Below are positions 22,936 through 35,205 of a stretch of 64,000 nucleotides of DNA, one piece after another. The stretch covers positions 41,219,269 through 41,283,268 of the forward strand of contig NC_080069.1 in the NCBI RefSeq assembly GCF_949987535.1. The letters run 5' to 3'. The position numbers and the translations under genes are program-made. Position 1 is the stretch's first letter, and the number at the start of each line of letters is the position of its first letter. The notes under the pieces were generated by a model. It was not told where the DNA came from. It worked only from the letters and a program-made list of their open reading frames with translations, and did no database searches. Origin of the DNA: Balaenoptera acutorostrata. Taxonomy: Eukaryota; Chordata; Mammalia; Artiodactyla; Balaenopteridae.

Positions 22936-23589
22936 TCCTTAAAAATTTTTATATTGATTGATTATATATTGAAATAATATTTTGAAGTTATTAGGTTACA
23001 TAAAATATATCATTAATATATCTTTTATCTGTTTCTTTTTACTCTTTTGGTGTGTAAAATTTTATTTACTTTTGTTTTTAAGTTATCAACTCAACATTTA
23101 TCCTTCCTAAAAACCCCATTGCTGTTATCTTTGAATCAATGACCCAGATCATTCAGTTTTTTTGAGTCTTACAAAATCTTGACTCTTCCATCCAACAACC
23201 CCATTGTTCTTCCTATATTTTTTTCACCTGCAGTTTTAATATATATGCTTTTCATGCATCCATTTAAATCACTGAGAAAAATTATTCAACATGACAGGTC
23301 CAGACATTCAACTAGAGACATTATCTAGGCTGACATTCATTCCTTAACTAGTTAATTCATCTTTACATTGAGTGTGTCTATTTAGCCAGCTAAGAATTCA
23401 CCAAACTGAATTCCATGTGATGTCTCCCTTGACCCTTGGCCTGAGCCACCTACGTGCCACACACCCGATTGCATAAAGACCAAGCTAGTATTGCCCACTA
23501 GTAGTAGTTCTTTGTTTGGGGGAGGAGGGTGGTGTTGTTTTGTTTGTGGTTTGGGGTTTTTTTTCTTTTTCTTTTTTTTTCAATCCCCA
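22936..23589. other. AT-rich flank with T/G-rich patch
   Basis: No gene. A T/G-rich patch occurs at 23508-23581. Confidence 0.45.
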
Positions 23590-23770
23590 TGCCACCTCCA
23601 GATCTGTCCTCATTCTAACCTGATGTCAAACAAGTACTCATATGGCTTTTCGACCTATACCTCCATTTCTTCCTTTGGTTCCTTTTCATCCTTATACCTT
23701 ATTTCTCCAATATTAAAATATCAGCTTCTTCAAATGAATTTGTCTTGACTGCCCTTTCAGTACTTGTGGC
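23590..23770 (+). mobile_element. Possible L2 remnant
   Basis: Pyrimidine-rich block with TTGTCTTGACTGCCCTTTCA resembling L2 3' sequence. Weak. Confidence 0.3.
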
Positions 23771-25150
23771 ACTGGGTTGTCTTGGATAGTAATTCCTCCT
23801 TCATAGCTTAGGCTTGTGAAACCCAGCTACGGCACCTGGTCAGTTTTACAATCATTCCCCTTCCCCTGATGTGGAAAGACACATTTCTTCAAGAGAAGAA
23901 GAGTAGAGTAGACAAGGGAGGATTGGTCTGAGAAACAGAATGAACAGTAATTTAGGTACATTCTGGAACCCACTTTTGGTCCTTTTTGGATAACTGAGGC
24001 ATTTTCTATTCTTTTCTTCCATGTACCAGCTCTCCCCAAGTATTATCATCTGGTGTTCCTTGATGACATAAATAAGCCCAGTAATGACCTTTATCATCTT
24101 TGCAGCTGTTTAAAATGTTACAATAAAAAATGTTATATCTCTTTCAGGTCTCACTTAGCTAAGATGTCAAATCCTGGTTAACCATATAACCTCTACCATT
24201 TCCAATACAGAGATCCTTTTTCTCACCAGAGGACACAGAATAAGAGGTGAATAATACTGTGTTGTTTCTATGATCTGTCTCACCATCTGCCCCAGCTCTG
24301 AGCTTGTCTCTTCATTCTTCCTCTTCGTACTCTAAGCCTGGTTCGAATAGTCCTTTTTTGTTGCTCTCTGTACTTTTTTACAACCTTAATGCATTCTGGG
24401 CTTCAAGTCCTTCTACTACTGTTCTCACAGATTTGTGAAGCTCTATTGTGTTCAGAACTTGGCTATATTCCTCACCTTCCAATTTGTTTCACACCAAAAT
24501 CCACAGCCTAGTTACCTAAGGTCTCATTTCTTCCTCATGGGGATCATTCATGCCTATGTGGTCAGAATTTTATATTTTAGGGCTTCCCTTCTCTCTCAAA
24601 TTAATATTCTCTTATGGAGTCACCTAGTCAAAGAATTTTATCTATTTTTCCTCAAAAAAAGAAAAGAAACGAAAAGAAAAAAGTATTCTCTGAAGTCTAG
24701 GATACATAACAGCCCATACTTAGCCAGTATGATCTCTAGTGCTGCAACCAGGGCAATCTTGTGGGTTTCCATGGGCCTGTCATAAGTGCCCTTCCCTACC
24801 CATCCGCTGAGTCCTAGGGACCCCTAGAATAGCCAAGCAACATTTCCTCAGGGCCAGGACAATGGTATTATCCATGACTGAAGTGGAAGCATCCTAACAG
24901 AAAAGAGGAACAAGGGGGCAGAATCAGGCTGAACCAGGGTTGTCTGACACTCCTTTCCAATTAGAGATGCTCTTTGTGAGGCTCAAACTTTGTGCTGTGC
25001 TTTGTCTTAATAAGAGAGGCCCCTCATTCCTGTGCCCATGTCTTCTTTTCCAAAGTTGTAATTTCAAACAACAGAGATGGGAAACACCTGTGTTGGAAGC
25101 TTATATCCCTAACGTTTTCCATTTCTGTAATAGGTAGGGTAGAAGTTAAC
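23771..25150. other. Gene-poor flank, nothing assignable
   Basis: An A-rich GAAAAG patch lies at 24653-24682. Small open frames have no recognisable content. Confidence 0.45.
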
Positions 25151-25154
25151 CTGC

Positions 25155-25425
25155 TTTGGTAAAGAGACCCCCGAATGCAGTAGCTCAAACAAGTAGGAAA
25201 TTTATTTCTTTCTCATGTCACAGTTCAGAAAGAATGCACATTCCAAGAAGGATTCGTGGACCTGTTCCATGGGGTTATCCACAGACTCAGGCTCCATCTA
25301 TCTTGTTCCTTGGTCATTTTCCCAGGTTGTGTCCTCATAGACTGATTCACCATCCTGTAAGAAGGAAAGAGGACAGGAAATGGAGGGCAAATAACTTCCT
25401 TCTGAGGAAATGATGTGAAAGTTGT
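25155..25425 (+). mobile_element. DNA-transposon-like remnant (hAT group suspected)
   Basis: CAGTAGCTCAAACAAGTAGG, AAATTTATTTCTTTCTCATG, CAGACTCAGGCTCCATC and a GACAGGAAATGG block recur in the same order, more diverged, at 33.1 and 57.2 kb. The family assignment is from memory. Confidence 0.4.
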
Positions 25426-26084
25426 ACATCACTTCCACTTACATTTCTCTGGTAAGAACTTAGCCAAGTGGCCATTCTTTTACTGCAAAAGAGGTTGGGA
25501 AATATAGCCATTTAATTGCATCTGACCAAATGTTCTGAGAAATTTGAAGCAGGGGGTTCTATTACTCAGGAGAAGAAAAGAAGAATGGACACTGGGGACC
25601 AATTAACAGCATTTACCATCATTTCCTAAACAGAACTTCAGTAAGATATTGTCTAGATTTTTCCTGACTACATAATCTTTAACTTAAAACAGAATTAAAT
25701 GGATAATTTGAACTTCAGGTGACACCTTGACACATTCCTTTCCAGTCCCTGAAGAAAAACCATCTTTCTGCCACATTGCTCACTCCAGCCAACTCTAAAA
25801 GTCAGCATTTTACACAGGACTTCATTAATAAATATAAGCATAATACTGTGAGTGGCAAACACTACTGCCTTAATTTTCATTTCTGAGGATAGCTCTAAAT
25901 TTTGACCATTATTCTAAAAAAAAAAAAAATCTATAGGGAAAATACTTGTTTGTGTCTGTTCTTTCCAGTAGCTTTAACTAAAGCTTTTTCCCCTTATCAA
26001 ACAAACAAAAAAGAATGAGCTGACATAGAAGAAGTCTATCCACAGCGTCTCACAATATTCTCACCTTTGCTATAGAAATCATTA
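25426..26084. other. Flank, no feature recognised
   Basis: A poly-A run lies at 25916-25930. Confidence 0.45.
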
Positions 26085-26200
26085 GGCTTGAGTTTCGTTT
26101 CTCAACTATGCCACTTAGTAGCTTGCGTGGTGCTTTTGGGAAAATAATTTACCTACCTTAAGCCTCAAGTTTACCTATCTGTAAAATGAGTATGGCAGTT
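26085..26200 (+). mobile_element. MIR SINE remnant
   Basis: CAACTATGCCACTTAGTAGC, then CTTTTGGGAAAATAATTTAC and TACCTATCTGTAAAATGAG, follow the MIR core. Confidence 0.7.
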
Positions 26201-26745
26201 TGGAAGCTGGACAGTAGATTCTTTGATACCACTCCTGCTGAGAAGTAGACTCCATATCCCCTCCCCTTGAACCTGGGCAGGCTTGTGACTGCCTCAACCA
26301 ATATAAAGTAGGAAAGGAATCACTATGTGATTTCTGAGGCTAGGTAACCAAAGGAGATGCAGCTTCTGCTTCTTGCTATATAAGACTTGTTCTTGGAACC
26401 CCGAATCACCATGTAAGAAGTCCAACTACCCCGAGGCTACCATGTTGGAAAGCATCTCAGTCGACAGTCCCAGCTACGCTCAGCCTTCCAGACATACCTA
26501 GACCCCAGCCAGACCCCATTCATAAAATCATAAAATGAACCCTCTTGGACACTCCAGACCAATCTGTCCACCAACTGAATACCACTGAGTGAATTATGTT
26601 GATACCACTAGGAACAGAAGAATTAGCTGACTCTGCCTGAATTCCTGACCCACGGAACTGTGAAGCAGAGTGAAGTGTTGCTGTTTTAAACCACTAAGTT
26701 TTGGGTAGTTTTGTTACACAGCAATGGATAACCGAAATCATAAGG
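26201..26745 (+). mobile_element. MLT1-type (ERVL-MaLR) solo LTR, degenerate
   Basis: About 540 bp. The end AAACCACTAAGTTTTGGG..GTTACACAGCAATGGATAAC is diagnostic of MLT1-like LTRs. No internal retroviral genes are adjacent. Confidence 0.75.
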
Positions 26746-27177
26746 AAGTAGATACCATCAATGGTCCCTTTCTGCACTGATATTCTAGGATTTTATGAGA
26801 AAGAAATGGAGGTATAGCTACCTTATTTTCACTGGGCACTAAATCTTCTCCATGTCTCTTATACTTCTCTTTGCAGATCCTTACCAGTATTACATAATTA
26901 ATTAATTAGCTGTCCATCTGTAAAGTAACTGCTCTCCAGCAAACGGATAACTTCTGTAATGATACAAACAATAATATTTGGTTTTTGCTTGTGAAGGTGA
27001 TATTTCCTATAACCTGGAACTTTTGAAGGCACTCTGAGACTTCCTTACAACCAGCAACATCTACAAGCCAGTGGAGGGCTACCCACATCAGTTCTCATAC
27101 CCTGACTTCGAGGGAGATATTTGGGAATGGTGGTTCCTTAACCATCAGAACTTCGATTCCCTTAATTGACAGACACT
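26746..27177. other. Flank, no feature recognised
   Basis: No repeat or coding signal assigned. Confidence 0.45.
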
Positions 27178-27490
27178 GTTTAGCACTGGAAATATAAAGA
27201 GAAATAAGACATAATCCCTGACTTCTAAGCACTTTTAGTCCTATAGGAAGATGTACAAAGTAGATCTTTTCAATTTACATGATGTAAGACCGAAGGCATG
27301 TGCTGGGCGCTATAGGAAACAAAAGAGGAACAGAGATCTCCATCAGAGATGCAGGTGAGGTTTCAAGGAGGCGATGAAAACCTGACCCTTGAGCTGAGTC
27401 TTAAAGGGTGCACTTGAATTCTCCAGGAGAAATGACCAGGAGGATGATGTGAGTAAGTGCAAGGAGGCCGGAAGCAGCATGGCCTGTGTG
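27178..27490 (-). mobile_element. L2 LINE remnant
   Basis: Reads like the reverse complement of L2: AAACCTGACCCTTGAGCTGAG, TCTTAAAGGGTGCAC and GCAAGGAGGCCGGAAGCAGC in that order. Confidence 0.55.
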
Positions 27491-28165
27491 TGGAGCCACA
27501 GGCTGCTTGAGTGGTGGTCCCTGCCTACACCTCTCCTCTACTCTACTCCCCAAATTAGCACCAACTGTCTATGCTGGCCTCCTGCCCCAAAATTAAACTC
27601 TAAGAGAACTTGGTGACTGCTTTCTTACCACTTCCTTTTGCTCTAATCAGAGTCTGCCCTATGACCGGTCCCCCCTCAGCAAAGAAGCAGCATCTCTGAA
27701 GGGTGTTTGGTGGTTCCTGCCAAGACCTGCATTGGACAGGCCCTGAAACTTTTGTTCTTCTTCTTTCCTTCTACTGAAAGACCCTAGCCCTTGGCTTTAC
27801 AGGACCTTAGAACTATTCTATGCTAAGTCTGATGAATAGAAACCCTTACAGACACAAAGTCCGTATCATAATTGCACTTCTGAAGTCATCCCAGAAAAAA
27901 AAAAAACAAACCGATTTTTCTGTAGAACAAAATCCACCTCTTCTTGAGAGTCTGTTTTTCACTTATGTGGTAAAAAGACTTTCATATTGACTGACCTCAT
28001 GCCTTATAGTTACCTCTTTTCTGTCAGAAGTCTTGGAGATTCTGCAAGGCCCTTTATAGAAACTGCAGCTTTTGCCTTTCCTCTATTGCCCTTTGAAAGT
28101 TTCAGTATACCTTCTCTACTGTTGGAAGACTTCTCCTGTGCACAGGGTAAGATTTCTTGTGGATT
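27491..28165. other. Flank, no feature recognised
   Basis: No gene. A short poly-A lies at 27895-27905. Confidence 0.45.
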
Positions 28166-28182
28166 AAGAGAGAGGGTCCTGG

Positions 28183-28467
28183 GGCTTCCCTGGTGGCGCA
28201 GTGGTTGAGAGTCTGCCTGCCAATGCAGGGGACATGGGTTCGAGCCCTGGTCTGGGAAGATCCCACATGCCGCGGAGCAACTAGGCCCGTGAGCCACAAT
28301 AACTGAGCCTGCGTGTCTGGAGCTTGTGCTCCGCAACAAGAGAGGCCGCGCACCGTGATGAAGAGTGGCCCCCACTTGCCGCAACTAGAGAAAGCCCTCG
28401 CACAGAAACGAAGACCCAACACAGCCAAAAAAAAAAAAAAAAAAAAAATTTAAAAAAAAAAAAAAAA
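28183..28467 (+). mobile_element. CHR-type cetacean SINE (copy 3)
   Basis: Complete tRNA-derived SINE with A and B boxes and a double poly-A tail interrupted by TTT. An exact 17-bp target-site duplication AAGAGAGAGGGTCCTGG flanks it (28166-28182 and 28468-28484). A GC-rich body segment is shorter than in copies 1 and 2. Confidence 0.97.
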
Positions 28468-28484
28468 AAGAGAGAGGGTCCTGG

Positions 28485-31304
28485 AGATGGGAGATGCTCT
28501 CCTGCCACCTATCTCTTCTTACCCTCACAAGTGAGTTGAGCAGAAGAGAAGGTTCTGTCCCCAAAGGACAATTCAATTTCTGAGGGTAGATAAAGCTAAT
28601 TCTGGGTTTTCTGTACTCCAGGATATTTCTAATGATCTTCACATAGTGTTATCAGATCCATAAAACACAACCAAAAACAAGCAATATTTTTTAACTTCAA
28701 CTTTAAAAAATTTGTCACTTGGTACTTTTAGATTAAGAGGGGACATCCTGAGAGCCATCCCCAGTAATCTTACGACCCCAAAGATGTTATCGGCCACTGC
28801 CTTTTGTTGTTTCTACGGTGTCCTTTGAATTTTTTGTTCTCTAAATAACTGAAAAAGAATATTCAAAGAAAGATCACAAGATTATTTATGAAACAAAAAC
28901 ATGTGCAGTTTTAAATTCTCAACTTGCCTTTCTGCACCTGCGACTCCACATTTAACAAACAGGGATAATGTTTTCACACATTTTCTATCTCACAGGACTC
29001 TTGGATGAGTAATTAGAAATTGTATTTGAGTGTCTGAAACTTTAACTCTGAAACTTTCTTTATGTGATGGATATCACCTCCGGAAGTGATGGTATTCCTT
29101 TTATTAATCTCATTTTGTAAGTGAAGAAAGTCATACAATGGAGGCATCACATCACGTCATTGAAAGTTACTGAGGGATTGAAAGTGTCGAGGTAGCCCAT
29201 CCTTTGCAGGATGGAAGAAACAACAGTCATCAGAGAAGTTACCTCTCTGCCTCTAAGAGGGACTGCCCTGCAGCTGGCCATCATGAGAAGTGGCAAGGCA
29301 CAGATCTCGTCTCATCCCAGCAGCAGCAGCCTGTCAGCTTCCTTTGCTTTGGGGGTTTTGACACAGTTCTGGACTGGCTGTAAGGACTGGGCTACCATAC
29401 CACCTGGGCTATCTTGGCTGTTTCATTAGAGAATGCCAAAGAGCTTCTTGCTAAGTTAGCCTTTCTTCCTTGTTCATCTTTTCATCCTGGGATATGATTT
29501 TCTTTGCAGAAAAGAGGGTGCCCCAGAGTAGTTAGTTTCCTCCTTCATTTTGGATTTCAGTGGCTACAGGAGAAAGAGAAGGTCTTTTACTCTTCTTTTT
29601 AATATTTGCCTATGAGTTTGCTAGATGTTTGCTTACTACAGTTTGACATAGCTCTTTGTATAAAGAAGATATTTCTCATTTTCTTATTTTCACAAGAACA
29701 CTGAAAAGAGGTCATCATAGCCTAGCCCAAGGCCCCCTCCATCCCAGAACCAGGGCTCTTTGCCTGCCACCGCCCCCCCCCCCAGCACATATGGTCTCTG
29801 CTTCCCCTACATCCCTTGACTTTCTGAAGACCTTTGCTCTAGAACGGCCAAAACATGCACGTGGGACCCACGCCCACACGTATTTAGCAGAGACTCAAGA
29901 CAAGGAATAGAGCCAAATTTTAAAACAAAGCAAAACACAGCACAAAAAACCTTGCATTTATTTCCATGTCTTTCCTTCCCTCATCATCCTTCTTGATTAC
30001 TATTTATTTTTCAGTATTTCTCAGCAACACGAGCAGTTTTGTTTCTGCTCTGTTTCCTATCACTTTTCTCCAGACAGCCGCAGGAGTGAAGCAGACCTAA
30101 GACTGCCATCTTGTGCTCAAGACAGTTATCATTGTTTCTTTTGAAATCAAAAGTGATTTGTGGGATTTGAGAGAAAGCCTTGGAGTCCAGGTTTGATGTT
30201 CTCTGACCTAAGTTTTCCCAGAAGCTTTTGAAATTTCCCATCCTTTGGCATTACTCTTTCTTGGCCTTCTCTCTCCAGGATGCCATGAGTCATCTCTTGG
30301 TTGAAATCCTTTTTTTCCCAAATGACACCAAGTGTGCCTTAGAATAATTATAGTTGATATGCCACTACCTATGCTTTTATGACTGAGTTCAGTGGCTCAA
30401 GTTATAGGCCACTAAATGCTCAGGGGGCATTAAATAACTACGGCATGACAGGTAGTTTAAAACCAAAGACCTAGTGGGTATTCTCTATACCCTACCACCA
30501 TCTCTCCTTTGGAAACTGACCACACATAGGAAGTGTACTACATGTCTTGACCTTGGCAGGAGGTCCTGCAGGGCCAAGATCCCACAGGATCTAGGAACAC
30601 CCAGATAGGCCACTCTCAGGTGACATTTTAGTGCCAATCACCGTAGAAAGTGGGCTTAAATCAATAAACTGGGAAAGACAGAGCAAAGGAGAGAGGTAGG
30701 GGAAATAGAACGAAAGGAAAGAACCGCAGGCCAAGAAGAGAAACCTAAAGTGATCACAAATGCAATGGGCTAAAGTGAGTGAAGAGAGCTCCATACAGGA
30801 ACAAGCACTGGACAGTTAAAACAATAATGCCAAGAAAAAAATAACTAGGGGAGGTGACACTGACAAGAGCTCACAGTGCCGGGGAGTCCACAGGGATTGT
30901 CATAAACTGGAATGGGCATGTCCCAACCAAAGAACTCAACTCAAGGACATAGTTGTCAGGGAGTAATATGGCTCTACAATACTGAAACTTCTGATGTTTA
31001 AGGAGAATCCATAAATCTACATTTGCACATGAAATCTTCACAATTTTTTTAAGTTGGCTCAAATTTTTTTAAAAAACACTGTGCGGGACAAATATGTATG
31101 CAGGCCAGAATCGACCTGTGGCTGCTAGTTTAAGACCCTCCTCTACGCCTGACACAAAATTTTTATTGAAACATGGGTGCATGAATAGATACGATAGCTG
31201 TACCTCCATCCTGTCCCCCTGTCTCTCATTCAAGAAAGTTTGTGAAAACAGAAGTAAGGTAATATCATTGATGGTATGACTTACCTCATTTCTTTTCAAA
31301 AAAC
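28485..31304. other. Gene-poor flank without assignable repeats
   Basis: 2.8 kb with little recognisable transposon. A run of 11 C lies at 29773-29783. Open frames are short and unlike known proteins. Confidence 0.45.
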
Positions 31305-32705
31305 ACTCACACAGTTAGACATCTATAAAAATAAAAATTAAAAAAAAGTACCTTGACCTTAACATCATTCCTTATACAAAAGTTTATTCAAAATGGATCA
31401 TGGACTTAAATGTAAAACATAAAATTGTAAAACTGTTATTTAAAAAAGCACAGGAGAAAATGGTTGGGATCTAGGCCTAGGTGAAGAGTTCTTAGATTTG
31501 ACATGAAAAATGTAATCCATAAGAAAAAATTGATAAATTGGACTTAATCAAAATTAAAATTGTCTGTTCTGTCAAAGATCCTGTTAACAGGGTGAAAAGA
31601 CAAATTACAGAGTGGAATATATATTTGCAAGCCACATAGCTAACAAAAGGACTTATATCTAGATTACATAAAGAACTCTCAAAGCTCAGCATGAAAAAAG
31701 TATAGAATCCGATAAGAAAATGGGCCAAGACATGAACAGATATCCAAAGAGGAAATAAAGATAGTAAATAAATACTCAGAAAAAGTTCAAAATCATTAAC
31801 TATTAGGAAAATGCAAATTAAAACCACAATGGAAATATCATTACACAACTATCTGAATTGCTACAATTAAAAAATAGCGATAACATTAAATACTGACAAG
31901 GTTCACTAATTTTTGGTGGGAATATAAAATGGTACAACCATTCTGGAATATAGTTTGGCAGTTTCCTCTAAAATTAAAAATGTACTTACCATATGACCCA
32001 GCAATTGCACTTTTGGGCATTTATCTCAGAGAAATTAAAACCTATGTTTACACAAAAACTTTTACATGAACATTAATAGCAGCTTTATTCATAATAGCCA
32101 AAAATCCCTTCAGTGAGTTAATTGTTGAAAAAACTGTGGTGTATGTACACCATGGAATACTACTCAGCAATAAAAAAGACTAAACTATGGATACACACGA
32201 CAACTTGGATGGACCTCAAGGGAATTTCGCTGAGTGACAAAAAGTCAAATACTATATGATTCCATTTGTATAATATTCTCAAAATAACAAAATTGTAGAG
32301 ATGGAGAACAGATTAGTGGTCGCCAAGTGTTAAAGATTGGCAGAGGGGAGAATGTTAAGGATTGGAGGGTGGGTGTAACCATAGGAGTGAGCATGAAGGA
32401 TCCATGTGGTAATGGTACAGTTCTGCATCTTGATTATGAATGGCAGTTACACAGAGCTACGTGTGTGATATAATGCATGCAACAACAACACACACACACA
32501 ACTGAGTACAGGTATAACTGGTGAAACCTGGATCAGCTCTGTAGATTGTGCCAGTGTCAGTGTCCTGGTTTTGATATAGTTCTATAGTTATACAAGATAT
32601 AAACACTGGGCTGAGAGGAGGTAAGGAGGCTCATGGAACCTCCTTGTACATTTCTTTTCAATTTCCTCTGAGTCTGTAATTATTTCAAAATAAAAAGTTT
32701 TTAAA
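31305..32705 (+). mobile_element. Old L1 LINE, ORF2 C-terminal part and 3' UTR
   Basis: Ordered L1 passages: CAAAATGGATCATGGACTTA (31389), GATAAATTGGACTTAATCAA, AAATGGGCCAAGACATGAAC, TATGACCCAGCAATTGCACT and CACCATGGAATACTACTCAG (32149), ending in a 3' UTR and AATAAAAAG. ORF2 is broken by many stops. A CA-rich patch lies at 32482-32502. Confidence 0.9.
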
Positions 32706-33070
32706 ATTCACGAATTCTAGCACTTCAACTATAAATAATAATATATCATTTATGCTACACTCTGCAACAGAACATAGCACACTGTGCATCACTGCGCCTG
32801 AACTGAAAACCCAGGCCCTTCTCCTTCCCTCCAAAATGGATTGCACTTAAATGACCTCATACAGTGGCTTTCACAATTACTGACTAATCCAATGGCCTCA
32901 GAAGAAACTAAATCAAACATCCCAGGAACAAAAGTGTCTTTGTCATTCCCAAAAATCCCATCGATTCAGGACTCTCCTTCATGTTAAGTGAACTGTGAGT
33001 CACCTGCCTTAGAGATTAGCTGATGAATAATGAATGCTCACAACTGACAGCGGAGTGAGTGGCTCAGTGT
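32706..33070. other. Flank, no feature recognised
   Basis: No assignment. Confidence 0.45.
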
Positions 33071-33074
33071 ATTA

Positions 33075-33425
33075 GCCAGGACAAGCTAAATGCTTTAAGA
33101 AACAACCCCCAATTCCAAGTGTTCTAACACAATGGAAGTTTATTTCTCACTATGCCAAGTCCAAAGCAGATATTCCTGATTGGATGAGTCTCCTCCCACA
33201 GTGACTCAGGGGATCCAGCTCCTTCATGCTCATCTACTCCATCTTCAATACCCACTTGCTCCGGCATCACCCAACTGCAGAGAGCAGGGCAGAGGGAATA
33301 CACTAAATGGACCAGGATGCTTTCTGTGTCACCCTGGAGCAGCAGGCATCACTTCCGCCAGCGCTACTCACATGACTCCATCTACAAGCAGGTGGGCTGG
33401 GGGATGCAGTTCAGCTGAGTGCCCA
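33075..33425 (+). mobile_element. DNA-transposon-like remnant (hAT group suspected)
   Basis: TGGAAGTTTATTTCTCACTA, a CAGGGGATCCAGCTCCTTC block and CATCTTCAATACC align in order with the 25.2 kb element. Diverged. Confidence 0.4.
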
Positions 33426-34999
33426 GGAAGAGGAAATGGGTTTGGTGAGCACATAGCAAGTCTCTGCTACACGAACCTTTGTAGAGGCCCTTTTCCTGAA
33501 AGTGGAAGTTAGCTGTTGAAGGACTAAAGAGGAGATGGCATAGGAGGCAACATGGGATTGAAGTAGCTGGAGTGTGGGACACAGAAAGTTCTATATGGAA
33601 GATCTATTTGCAGGAACTACCAGAAAACTATAACTTGTCAGCATTTGGAGGGATCCTGAAATTTCTACACGATTGAAAATTGCTCTCACAGCTGTGGTGG
33701 TGTGATCCTATATGTTTTGCCAGTTATTTTTCTTGTTACTTACACTGATAGTGTGCTGAAAATTATTCACTGCATGTAATAGTTATGCATTATAAATTAT
33801 TCAGACCTCAATTCTCCCCTCCCATTTCTTAAAGGTGAAATAATTCACCAAATAGAGTCACAAAAAGAGGAAAACTTTCCCACTAAACTCCTCCCTTATA
33901 AGAAGCTAAAGCTGAGTTAGAGCACGGAATGCCCATAGCTTACAGAAAATGCAATTTTCTAGACATCTTTCTTTGCTGTACAGGAAACTGCCAGAACATA
34001 CAAATAAGAAATTCAGTTACATCATGAGGAGAGTAGACCCAGTAACACATCTCTTCCTTGGCCACACCCCCCAACTGGACTAAATTTGGCCTCTCAATGG
34101 TACAGGTGGGCTATAAAAAGACTTAGTTATCATAACAATGCTCTGAATGTGAAGCAAACCCTCTAAATATTTATGAAAGATCCATTTCTAGCCCAACATG
34201 GTTTATTTCTACCCAACATCCCCACTAAATACCGCACGGAAATGCCCCTCTGGTTCTGAACTCCGCACAAAATCTTTGCACGCACCCACAGTGCAAATAC
34301 TGCTCCCACCCGCTCCTGGCACAGGCTTCTGGAGTGGTCTCTTCTGCTAATGTTGTCACCATGAATCTGTCTGAGGTAGAAATCTGAGTCATTCTTACAT
34401 CCCTCTTTCTCTCTCACTAGTATAATGAGAAGATCAACAAGCTACTTGGAAGAAGATGCAAGTCACTTCTTTAAACCAAGCAGCCAAAACTTCTTTGGAA
34501 GTGCTTTACCAAAGCCAAAACAACTACCATTTTTTGTATTCCCTTTACTAGGTGAAACAGAAAAATAATGAAAGCTAAGCTCCTACCAGATTTATTCACA
34601 AAATCAGCTGCCAGCATGGGTTGTTGGGTCACTTAGCCCTATCTTCATTATCTACAGTAACCAACAGAGAATATGCAAGGAAGATTCATGTATGTTCCAT
34701 TGGCTGTAAACTCTAGACCAGAGAGTGACTTCACATACATTAGGAAGGTTTTGGTAACAGTGAATAAAATAACCAGGGCTCCAGTTAACTGGAATAATTC
34801 CTCTGATGTTACCATTCATGCAAGTTTTTACTGCATATTTGAGAAGTTGGTCATTTGGAGATTAGGAGCACAGTGGAAGGCATTTACCAAGGTGCCGTGG
34901 TACTAGAAACTCAAGTACAGAGGGAGGTTAGGTGCTCAGTGATGATGGACGCTCAAAATCAACTCTGGATGAAACTAGTAAAATAATGTAAAGAATTCA
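33426..34999. other. Gene-poor flank, nothing assignable
   Basis: AT-rich unique sequence. Confidence 0.45.
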
Positions 35000-35205
35000 A
35001 CTTGTGTGAGTTGAGCACCTCCTATATGTCAAGCATTTAGTCTTTACATAAAGCCTACTATATAGATATTTCTGTGTTCCTTTGACAGATAACAAAATGG
35101 AGGCTTTGAAGTAACTTGACTAAAATCATACAGGCAATCGGGGTGGAACCAAAATTCACTTCTTAGATTCCAAAGCCCTTGCTCTCTTCTCTGAGCCGTA
35201 CCACA
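35000..35205 (-). mobile_element. MIR SINE remnant
   Basis: TTGAGCACCTCCTATATGTC, AGATAACAAAATGGAGGCTT and AATCATACAGGCAA..GGAACC follow the reverse MIR order. Confidence 0.7.
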
